64,000 bases of DNA from CADEEN01 sp040384625. Lineage in GTDB: Bacteria; Pseudomonadota; Gammaproteobacteria; Burkholderiales; Burkholderiaceae_C. The translations under genes and the position numbers were made by a program. The stretch lies in the NCBI GenBank assembly GCA_040384625.1, contig JAZKIW010000091.1, positions 58,477-122,476 on the forward strand. The letters run 5' to 3'. Shown piece after piece: positions 42,532-49,082 of this stretch. Each line of letters begins with the position of its first letter. Position 1 is the first letter of the stretch. The notes under the pieces were generated by a model that worked only from the letters and a program-made list of their open reading frames with translations, ran no database searches and had not been told where the DNA came from.

Positions 42532-43767
42532 TTACTTCGAGGCGGCCGATGCCGGGGCCGGTGCGGCGCCTGCGGCCGGCGGCGCGGAGGCGGCGCCGAC
42601 CTGGATCGGCGCACCCGGGAAGAAGATGCGCGCCATGCCGTCGACGATCAGCGCATCGCCGCTGGCCAGGCCCTTGGTGATGACCCAGCCGTCGGCCAAC
42701 TGGTCGCCGACCGTCACTGGCCGCGGTGCGGCCTTGCCTTCGGCCGCGATGTAGACGAACTTGCCCTGCGGCCCCTCGAGCACGGCGCGCGCCGGCACCT
42801 TGACCGCGTTCGGGCGCAGCGCGCCCAGCAGGCGCACACGCACGAACTGGCCCGGCTTGAGCGCGCCATCCGGATTCGCGATCTCGGCCTCGGCCTCGAC
42901 CGTGCCGGTGCTGCCCGAGACGCGCGTATCGCCGAACACCAGCTTGCCGCGCCGCGCATGGATGCTGCCGTCGGCCAGTTTCAGCTCGACCTCGAAGGCG
43001 CCGCGCGGCGGCAGTTGCAGCTGGCTGGCCGCGGCCTCGCTGCGCCAGCGCATCTGGTCGGTGTCGGCGATGCCGAAGCGCACCTTCATCGGATCGCTCT
43101 GCGTCACGGTAGTCAACAGCAGCTGTGCCCCGGAGACGAGGGATCCTTCACTGACCTGCGAGCGTCCGGCGATGCCGCTGATCGGCGACTCGACGCGGGT
43201 GTAGGAGAGGTTCAGCGCCGCCTCGGAGCGGCGTGCCTGGGCGCCCTTCAGGTCGGCGCGGGCGATCTGCTCGGCCGACAGGGCGTCGTCGGCTTCGCGC
43301 TGGCTCACCGCCTTGGCCTCGGCCAGCGGTTTCAGGCGCGCCAGCGTGCGTCCGGCCTGGGCGACGCGTGCTTCCGCCGCCGATACGTCGGCGTCGGCGC
43401 GAGCCAGCGCGGCCTGGAACGGCGCGGCGTCGAGGCTGTACAGCGACTGCCCCTTCTTGACCGCACCGCCCTCGTTGAAATTGCGCTTTACGACGATGCC
43501 GGTCACGCGCGCCCGCACCTCGGCGTCGCGCGCACCGACCACTTGGCCGACATACTCGAAGACCACCGGCACGTTCGCCGCCCGCACGGTCTCGACGCTG
43601 ACCGGTGCCGGCGGCGGACCGCCCGCGCCCGGGCCGCCCTGGGCTTCACCGCGACCGCAGCCGGCCAGCAGCAGGACCGCGCCGAAGGCCAGCAAGGCGG
43701 CAGCAGCGGTGCCGGCGGTGGAAGCCAGGGCCGGGTGGGGCGTCGAAGGGGGGGCGTTGGCCGGCAT
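42532..43767 (-). CDS. RND efflux periplasmic adaptor (membrane fusion protein)
   Basis: A 411-residue adaptor with a signal and lipobox (LLAGC, Cys about 37). The barrel-sandwich and hairpin motifs are EYVGQVVGARDAEVRARVTGIVVKRNFNEGGAVKKGQSLYSLD and ESPISGIAGRSQVSEGSLV. The ATG at 43767 has AGGAGG 8 nt upstream. It links the permease (9 nt downstream) to the outer-membrane channel. It is first in the operon, behind the candidate leader peptide. Confidence 0.93.
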   Translation of the reverse strand: MPANAPPSTPHPALASTAGTAAAALLAFGAVLLLAGCGRGEAQGGPGAGGPPPAPVSVETVRAANVPVVFEYVGQVVGARDAEVRARVTGIVVKRNFNEGGAVKKGQSLYSLDAAPFQAALARADADVSAAEARVAQAGRTLARLKPLAEAKAVSQREADDALSAEQIARADLKGAQARRSEAALNLSYTRVESPISGIAGRSQVSEGSLVSGAQLLLTTVTQSDPMKVRFGIADTDQMRWRSEAAASQLQLPPRGAFEVELKLADGSIHARRGKLVFGDTRVSGSTGTVEAEAEIANPDGALKPGQFVRVRLLGALRPNAVKVPARAVLEGPQGKFVYIAAEGKAAPRPVTVGDQLADGWVITKGLASGDALIVDGMARIFFPGAPIQVGAASAPPAAGAAPAPASAASK

Positions 43768-43802
43768 GGAAGGATCCTCCTGGAGCGGTTCGTATTGGAT
43801 GT

Positions 43803-43934
43803 TCAGCGCAGGTTCATCGACACGACGAACGGGGCACGTCGGATTCGACGTGTCTCGTCAACGGCAGGCGACAGGGCGGGGACGGTCCGGGGAGGGCGGG
43901 CGAGCGCAAGCGAAGCGGGGCGGCTCGCGGGCAT
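43803..43934 (-). CDS. Candidate leader peptide of the RND efflux operon
   Basis: A 43-codon frame (MPASRPASLALARPPRTVP...VVSMNLR) begins at the ATG at 43934, with a perfect AGGAGG 6 nt upstream, and stops 35 nt before the adaptor start. It is rich in Pro and Arg and has no membrane segment or known domain. An inverted repeat lies inside its coding region, so ribosome position on it could influence mRNA structure ahead of the pump genes. It may instead be chance; the ribosome site is the only strong support. Apart from this frame, the 349-bp gap holds only the terC terminator. Confidence 0.4.
   Translation of the reverse strand: MPASRPASLALARPPRTVPALSPAVDETRRIRRAPFVVSMNLR
43835..43852. promoter_or_regulatory. 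Inverted repeat upstream of the RND operon
   Basis: CACGTCG-GATT-CGACGTG is a perfect 7-bp inverted repeat with a 4-nt spacer, 68 nt before the adaptor start. The geometry suits a TetR/MarR-type operator or an mRNA hairpin within the leader peptide. Confidence 0.45.
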
Positions 43935-44044
43935 GGACGTCCTCCTGGGCATGTCTTGGTCTTGTCGCACGAACCGTGCCTTGTGGGCGCGTGGCGAGTG
44001 AGAGGACGAAGATAGCCGATCGCGGCGATCGCCGCTTTCGAGGC

Positions 44045-44072
44045 AAGGAAAAGGGCCCACTCGGGGCCCCTT
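44045..44072 (-). terminator. Terminator of the terC-uspA gene
   Basis: Leftward reading gives a hairpin (AAGGGGCCCC / GGGCCCTT, one bulge, loop CGAGT-like) followed by TTTTCCTT. It lies 45 nt past the terC-uspA stop. Confidence 0.75.
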
Positions 44073-44116
44073 GACAGCACTGTGCGGCCCGGATCCCCGG
44101 GCGCTGGCGGGTCTCT

Positions 44117-45400
44117 TCAGTCGATCGCCGCGAACAGCAGTAGCCCGCCCAGACCGAGCCCGCCCGCGGGCAGGCCCCAGCGCTCCCACTTCGACACGGC
44201 GTCACCGGCGACCACTTCCACTGGCACGGGCGTGCTTTCGAGGACCTTGTTGGTGACCGAGTCCTCGAGCATGCGCGTGATCGAACTCTTACGTGCCGTC
44301 CCCATCACGATGTGGTGCACGCTGAGGCGCTGCGCTGCAGCGCAGATTTCGGCCGCGCGGTCGCCGACCGTCCAATGAACCTGGTGCGGCACGCCGCTTT
44401 GCGACAGCAGGGCCACGGCGCTGGCCATGCTTGCCGTCGCCTGGTCCTGGTGCCAGGACGATCGGTCGTGCTGACTGACGAAGCGCGCGATGTGGCGCGA
44501 CAAGGGCGGCTGAACGTTCAGCAGATGCACTTCGAGTTCATGGTGGCGCCGGTACTCGCCGACCGTCTGCTGCACGGCCCGCAGGGCATTGGCGGAACCA
44601 TCCACGGGCACAAGGACTTTCAACATGCGCGGTTCTCCTTCGGTGTCGAGTGTATCGGTGGGGGCGGCAGCGGCCTGGCTGGCGCGCAGGGGCAGCTGGC
44701 GGTCGAATGCGGCCAGGCGCGCATGAATGCGTGATTCGAGCTGGCGGTGGTTCTTGACGAATCCGATCCACAGCACCAGGGGGATCAGCAAGTAGGCCAG
44801 CGCGGTCGACAGCGGGGCCTCGCGCAACCAGGGCTGGATGACCGGCTCGCTGGTCATCATCTTCACAGCGGTCAGCACCAGTACGCCGGACCCGAAGTAG
44901 ACGACGCCGGGATAGCGGTCGACCAGCTTCAGCACGAGGGTGCTGCCCCAGACGACGATCGGGATGCTGATCACCAGGCCGGCGACCACCAGCAGGTAGC
45001 TGCCGTGCGCGGCACCGGCCACAGCCAGTACGTTGTCCAGGCCCATCAGCGCATCGGCGATCACGATGGTGCGCATTGCGCCCCAGAAGGTGGTGGCCGC
45101 GGGGCTGCTGTGTTCGCTGCCGTCGTTTTCGTCGGGCAGCAGCAGGTGGTAGGCGATCCAGACCAGCATTGCCCCGCCGGCCAACAGCAGACCGGGGATC
45201 TTCAACAGCCAGACGACGATCACCGTCATCAGGGTGCGCACCGCGATGGCGCCTACCGCGCCCCAGATGATGGCGCGTTTTTGCAGATGCGGCGGCAGAG
45301 CCCGGGCGGCCAGGGCGATGACGATGGCATTGTCGCCGGCGAGCACCAGGTCGATGACGATGATCGCCAACAGGGCAGAGAGGAATTGGCTGGCGTCCAT
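44117..45400 (-). CDS. terC: TerC-family metal transporter fused to a UspA domain
   Basis: A 427-residue protein from the ATG at 45400 (GGAG 5 nt upstream). Residues 1-230 form a YjbE/TerC-type membrane domain with the acidic motifs LVLAGDNAIVIALA and ADALMGLDNVLAVAG, the proposed metal ligands; relatives export Mn2+. From Met259 a universal-stress-protein domain follows (MLKVLVPVDGSANALRAVQ; HHIVMGTARKSSITRMLEDSVTNKVLESTPVPVEVV), with the UspA ATP-type G-x2-G-x9-S/T motif partly altered. A C-terminal hydrophobic helix ends the protein (GLPAGGLGLGGLLLFAAID). An internal AAGGAG precedes Met259. The gene is divergent from a Mn2+ riboswitch. Confidence 0.9.
   Translation of the reverse strand: MDASQFLSALLAIIVIDLVLAGDNAIVIALAARALPPHLQKRAIIWGAVGAIAVRTLMTVIVVWLLKIPGLLLAGGAMLVWIAYHLLLPDENDGSEHSSPAATTFWGAMRTIVIADALMGLDNVLAVAGAAHGSYLLVVAGLVISIPIVVWGSTLVLKLVDRYPGVVYFGSGVLVLTAVKMMTSEPVIQPWLREAPLSTALAYLLIPLVLWIGFVKNHRQLESRIHARLAAFDRQLPLRASQAAAAPTDTLDTEGEPRMLKVLVPVDGSANALRAVQQTVGEYRRHHELEVHLLNVQPPLSRHIARFVSQHDRSSWHQDQATASMASAVALLSQSGVPHQVHWTVGDRAAEICAAAQRLSVHHIVMGTARKSSITRMLEDSVTNKVLESTPVPVEVVAGDAVSKWERWGLPAGGLGLGGLLLFAAID
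44624..44640 (-). promoter_or_regulatory. Internal ribosome binding site before the UspA domain
   Basis: Within the terC-uspA reading frame, AAGGAG (44640-44635) lies 8 nt before the in-frame ATG of Met259 (44626), exactly at the UspA domain boundary. It could allow separate translation of a 169-residue UspA-like protein, or it is a relic of gene fusion. Confidence 0.55.
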
Positions 45401-45432
45401 CGGGGCTCCGTCGCTGCAGTTGCGGACAGCCA

Positions 45433-45438
45433 ATTTTA
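45433..45438 (-). promoter_or_regulatory. Probable -10 element of the terC-uspA promoter
   Basis: TAAAAT on the minus strand lies 33 nt before the terC start codon. The -35 region is poor and abuts the palindrome at 45460-45491, as expected for a factor-controlled promoter. The resulting leader would be only about 25 nt, too short for a riboswitch on the terC side. Confidence 0.5.
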
Positions 45439-45459
45439 CGCAGCGCGCGGCATCGACTG

Positions 45460-45491
45460 TTCGCGATTCGCGATCGTTCGCGAATCGCGAA
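45460..45491. promoter_or_regulatory. Four-heptamer palindromic operator
   Basis: Two direct copies of TTCGCGA are followed by TCGT and two copies of TCGCGAA, giving a perfect 14-bp inverted repeat around a 4-nt centre. A further GCATC/GATGC pair flanks it (45450-45454, 45493-45497). It overlaps the -35 zone of terC and lies upstream of the riboswitch transcript. It is probably a protein-binding site; the binding protein is unknown. Confidence 0.65.
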
Positions 45492-45555
45492 TGATGCCGT
45501 CCGCGCTCGGGATCGATGGCAGAATCGTTGCGTGCCGAGACCACGGGGTCGAGGT

Positions 45556-45675
45556 GCAAAGCAAAGCGGGAGTAGTTCCGTCCCCGGTTCGCCGAGGATG
45601 CCGTATCGCCGTCAATACGGGCCGAAAGGCCTCGGTGACACGGAATGCCGTTGCGGCATGAATCAGACCTTTGCC
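45556..45675 (+). ncRNA. yybP-ykoY manganese riboswitch aptamer
   Basis: The plus strand carries the conserved GGGAGUAG (45568-45575) and AGACCUUUG (45665-45673). P1 pairs GCAAAG (45561-45566) with CUUUGC (45669-45674). Inside a four-way junction are P2 (UCCCCGG-UUCG-CCGAGGA, one mismatch), P3 and P4 (AUGCCG-UUG-CGGCAU). P3 pairs CCGUAUCGCCG with CGGUGACACGG and carries the conserved GUCAAU loop and a GGCC-GAAA-GGCC tip. One bulged C in P1 is the main deviation. This family binds Mn2+ and normally precedes Mn exporters. Here it precedes a LysR-like gene. Confidence 0.82.
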
Positions 45676-45704
45676 TTTCCTGGCTTTACCGAGGAATGGC
45701 AATG
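45671..45704 (+). promoter_or_regulatory. Riboswitch expression platform sequestering the ribosome site
   Basis: TTGCCTTTCCT (45671-45681) is complementary at 10 of 11 positions to AGGAATGGCAA (45692-45702), which includes the ribosome binding site and the first base of the start codon at 45702. The first four bases of the upstream arm also belong to the P1 stem. Metal-bound P1 would therefore release the ribosome site, giving a translational ON switch. Confidence 0.7.
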
Positions 45705-46076
45705 ACGTCACCGCATGTTCCGGTCGCGCCGCGTCGCTTGTTGCGGCACGGTCTTCTCCCCCAGCTCGCCGCGTTCGAGGCGGTCCTGCGCCTGGGCAGC
45801 GCCGCACGCGCCGCCGAGTCGCTGTGCATCGCGCAATCGACTCTGTCCGGCCACCTGCGCAAGCTCAGCGAGACGCTGGGCGTGCGTCTGTTCGAACTGG
45901 ACGGCAAGCAACTGGTGCCGACCGCAGCGGCCCGGGCCCTGATCGGCACGGTGGACGAGGTGTTCGAGGCGCTGACCCGTTGCGACCAGGCCCTGATGCC
46001 ACTGCGCAGGCCCGTAGGCGCCGGGTGGCGCGAACGCATCGACAATGCCGGGCCATGGTTGCAATCGCCGCTCTGA
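45702..46076 (+). CDS. LysR-type DNA-binding-domain-only protein
   Basis: A 124-residue protein with a complete LysR winged helix (LPQLAAFEAVLRLGSAARAAESLCIAQSTLSGHLRKLSETLGVRLFELDGKQLVPT) and part of the linker helix (ARALIGTVDEVFEALTRCDQAL), but no effector-binding domain. GAGGA lies 6 nt before the ATG. The frame ends cleanly, and I see no LysR effector-domain remnant downstream before yciH. It may be a natural mini-regulator or a decayed gene. Its leader is a Mn2+ riboswitch, and a strong palindrome lies upstream. Confidence 0.8.
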   Translation: MTSPHVPVAPRRLLRHGLLPQLAAFEAVLRLGSAARAAESLCIAQSTLSGHLRKLSETLGVRLFELDGKQLVPTAAARALIGTVDEVFEALTRCDQALMPLRRPVGAGWRERIDNAGPWLQSPL

Positions 46077-46107
46077 CACCGAACGCGCCTGCCTGGCGGG
46101 CCTGAAC

Positions 46108-46470
46108 ATGCGCAAGGCGGACCATGGCGGGCTGGTCTATTCGACCGATGGCGGGCGCATGTGCCCGACCTGTCGCCGACCAGTGCTCGGCTGCGTCTGT
46201 GCGACCACGCGGGCGAGCACCGGCAGCGGTGACGGGATCGTGCGTGTTGGCCGCGAGTCCAAGGGCCGCGGCGGCAAGACGGTCACCCTGGTGCGCGGGC
46301 TGGTGCTCGACGAAACCGCGCTCGCGACCCTCGGCAAGCGCCTGCGCACGGCCTGCGGCACGGGCGGCACGCTCAAGGACGGGGTGCTGGAACTGCAGGG
46401 CGATCACGCCGAGCGCGTGAGCGACTGGCTGCGCAAGGAAGGCTGGACGGTCAAGCGTACGGGCGGCTGA
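46108..46470 (+). CDS. yciH: SUI1/eIF1-family translation factor (YciH)
   Basis: A 120-residue protein. The N-terminal GGLVYSTDGGRMCPTCRRPVLGCVC carries a four-Cys cluster, as in bacterial YciH. The SUI1 domain follows (VRVGRESKGRGGKTVTLVRGL, GTGGTLKDGVLELQGDHAERVSDWL, WTVKRTGG). YciH is an eIF1 homologue that influences start-codon selection on certain mRNAs. It begins 31 nt after the mini-LysR gene and may share the riboswitch transcript. Confidence 0.93.
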   Translation: MRKADHGGLVYSTDGGRMCPTCRRPVLGCVCATTRASTGSGDGIVRVGRESKGRGGKTVTLVRGLVLDETALATLGKRLRTACGTGGTLKDGVLELQGDHAERVSDWLRKEGWTVKRTGG

Positions 46471-46622
46471 TCACGCGGGCTTGTCGCGCCGGCAACGGCA
46501 GCGCGCCGCAATGTGAACTTAGGTAAAGCCGGGCCTCTCGCGGGACGCCCCTGTCGGCCCGCTGCGGCGAGCCGCGTTAGCCCGAGCGGGGCTTGTGTCT
46601 GCTTCGGTGCACTGTCGACCCG

Positions 46623-49082
46623 ATGCGCGACGGCCTCTCCTCGACCAGCGCTCATCCCATGCAACTCAGCACCGACGTCGGCGCGCTCCGCTCTCGCCGC
46701 CCATCGCTGGCGGCCAGCCTGCCGGCGTGGATCGAACTGGCCTTGGTGCTGGCCGCGATCGCGGCCCTCATGCCAGCGTTCGATCGTGTGAGCGGCCTTG
46801 GCGACGGGCGCGACCACCGCTTCGCCGAAGGCGGGCTGCTGGTCACGGGCCTGCCGGAGCCCAGCTTGCCAGCCGTTTGCACCGACCACGGCTGGCGCGC
46901 CGAGGGCACGTTACGCGAGCGCCTTTGTGCGGGCGTCGCCACGGCCACCACGGCGCCAATGACGGCGCCCGAGCGCGGCCTGCCGCTGGTGCTCGAGCAG
47001 GCCGTCGCGCGCGCTGGCCAGGCCTTGCTCGCGCCGCTGCGCGAGGCCGACGAGCGATTGCAGGCCCTGCACCGCCAGCAACGCGAAGGCGGCGGCGACG
47101 TGCGCGACATCGCGTCGAGCGTCGCTTCGATCGAGGCTGACCTCCAGCCCTACATCGAGCGCTATCGGCTGGGCGCCAGAGACGCCGCCGGACCGCTGGC
47201 CCTGGGCTGCGCCGTGCGCTGGGCCGAGGCCGCGTCGACCCTCGTCGCGACGCAGGACACCGGCGTCGCACAAGCGACGGCGCGGGCCAATGCCGTGCTG
47301 CTGCTGGCCGCGGCCGTCGATGGTCGCAGCGCCACCGCCGCACTGGCCAACGCCGCGCTGCTGCCGCGGGCCGATGCGCTCGGGCCGGGTTGTGAGGACG
47401 GCGCCGTGGCGGCGCTCTCGACCACTGCTGCGATCCTCGGTGACGCCCGCCAGTCTCTGGTCAACGCGCGCAAGAACGAAGCCATGCGCGCCTTGCTGGC
47501 ATCGGCCGGCGTGCAGTGGGCGTGCGCCATGCTGCTCGGTTATGCCTTGCTGGTGAGCAGCCGTCGCGGCGTGCGACCGGCCTTCGGCGTGGCCGGTGCA
47601 CTGGCGACATGGGCCGTGGTGGCCTGGCTTGCGCGGGTGCCGTGGCCCTTTGCCGGCAGTCGCGCCTTCGAGCCGGCGCGGCAGGCTCCATGGGACCAGG
47701 CGCTCTCGACGCCGCCAGCCGCCTTCGTCTCTTGGCTCGCGGTCGGCGCCGCGCTGTGTTTACTCTGGGGCCTGGGCCGCAACCATGGCGAGGCCGCCTC
47801 TGCGACCGGTCAGGCCATGAGCACGCGCCTCGGCTATCCCGGTCTGGTGCTGGCCACCGGCCTGGGCGCCGTCCTGCTGCTCGACCTGTCGGCCAACGGC
47901 CACGCCGTCAACCGCTACCTCGCGCTGTACCACCAGGGCCACCTTTGGCTGGGCATGTTGCTGTTCTCGGTCCTGCTGTTCCTGCGCCGGACACTGGCGC
48001 GCACGCTGGGTTGGGTGTTGGCGATCGTCGGTGAAGCGGTGCGCGGTGCGGCGCTCCGGCTCGGCCCCGCAGGCGTGGCCGTCAGCGTCGGCCTCGCGAC
48101 CTTGGCGGCCTTGGCACTCTTCGCGCTGGCGCTGTCCAACTTGCGTCAGCTCACGTCGGAGCTGGGGCGCGTGTGGTTGATCGTCGGCGCGGCCTGGTTC
48201 TTCTTTCTGCGTGGTGCTTCACTGGCCGAACGGCTCGCGCGCGCAGGCCCCGCCGCACTGGCTGTTTGGCGCTACTTGTGGCCCCTGCTCTTCGTCGTTG
48301 CGGTGCTGATCGGCGCCATGTTCGTGACGCGCGACATGGGCCCGCTGCTGATTGCCGGGTACGCCTCCGGCGCCTTCATCGCTGCCTCGGCGGCGATGTG
48401 GTGGCACCTGCGCAGCGGCCGCACGCTGGGTCCGCTGGCGCTGGCGATCGTGTTCTTCGCGGCCTGGATCGGCGTGGTCACGCTGGCGCTTTTTCAGCTC
48501 GGCAACATCGACAGCGTGACCGCCACGCGGCTCGAGAGCCTCGCCGCGCCGCTGGCCTCGACCAACGACCAGGCCGCGCTCGTGTCGTGGTTCCAGCGTG
48601 CGGCGCCGGCGGGCGGCTTCGGGATCGGCGCGGTGCCCTGGTGCGGCTTAGCGCCGGCGGGACAATGCAGCGGCGTTCCGGCGCAGATCCACAGCGACTA
48701 CACCTTCAGCGCCATCGTCGGTGTGTTCGGCGCGGCGGCGGCATGGGCGGCTGCGATCGGCTGCGGCCTGTGGCTGCATCGCCTCATCCGCCACCACGGG
48801 CGGGTCACGCGGGGCGAACCGCGCCTCGTCGCTAGGGCAGGCCACCTCGCCTTCGACGGCCAGGCGCTGCTGAGCTGGATCGGCGTGGCCTGGGTCGTGC
48901 TCACCTTGTGCCAGCTGGCAGTCACTGTGGCCGGCAACCTGGCCTTGCTGCCATTGACCGGCGTCACCTTTCCCTTCGTCAGCTTCGGCATGACCTCGCT
49001 GCTGGTCAACCTGACCTTCCTCGCGTTGTGCCTGAATGTCGACCTGCCCACCTACCAAGAGGGCGGAGGCCGCGATGCCTGA
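46623..49082 (+). CDS. Enlarged SEDS-family (RodA/FtsW-like) peptidoglycan polymerase
   Basis: About 819 residues from the ATG at 46623 (46593 GTG and 46659 ATG are alternatives; none has a clear ribosome site). After one N-terminal helix (about 35-57) comes a soluble region of about 230 residues. Around ten more helices follow from about residue 290. The SEDS hallmarks are IHSDYTFSAIVGVFG, with the catalytic-type Asp at about 692, and LPLTGVTFPFVSFGMTSLLVNL near the end. The EE pair after the catalytic Asp in FtsW/RodA is replaced. SEDS proteins polymerise glycan strands with a class B PBP, and that partner is the next gene (8-nt overlap). The length is roughly double the family norm. Confidence 0.85.
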   Translation: MRDGLSSTSAHPMQLSTDVGALRSRRPSLAASLPAWIELALVLAAIAALMPAFDRVSGLGDGRDHRFAEGGLLVTGLPEPSLPAVCTDHGWRAEGTLRERLCAGVATATTAPMTAPERGLPLVLEQAVARAGQALLAPLREADERLQALHRQQREGGGDVRDIASSVASIEADLQPYIERYRLGARDAAGPLALGCAVRWAEAASTLVATQDTGVAQATARANAVLLLAAAVDGRSATAALANAALLPRADALGPGCEDGAVAALSTTAAILGDARQSLVNARKNEAMRALLASAGVQWACAMLLGYALLVSSRRGVRPAFGVAGALATWAVVAWLARVPWPFAGSRAFEPARQAPWDQALSTPPAAFVSWLAVGAALCLLWGLGRNHGEAASATGQAMSTRLGYPGLVLATGLGAVLLLDLSANGHAVNRYLALYHQGHLWLGMLLFSVLLFLRRTLARTLGWVLAIVGEAVRGAALRLGPAGVAVSVGLATLAALALFALALSNLRQLTSELGRVWLIVGAAWFFFLRGASLAERLARAGPAALAVWRYLWPLLFVVAVLIGAMFVTRDMGPLLIAGYASGAFIAASAAMWWHLRSGRTLGPLALAIVFFAAWIGVVTLALFQLGNIDSVTATRLESLAAPLASTNDQAALVSWFQRAAPAGGFGIGAVPWCGLAPAGQCSGVPAQIHSDYTFSAIVGVFGAAAAWAAAIGCGLWLHRLIRHHGRVTRGEPRLVARAGHLAFDGQALLSWIGVAWVVLTLCQLAVTVAGNLALLPLTGVTFPFVSFGMTSLLVNLTFLALCLNVDLPTYQEGGGRDA

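Noticed and set aside
45401..45459. A riboswitch for the terC-uspA gene on the minus strand
   Set aside because: The terC leader after the TAAAAT element is only about 25 nt. The aptamer consensus reads only on the plus strand, toward the LysR-like gene.
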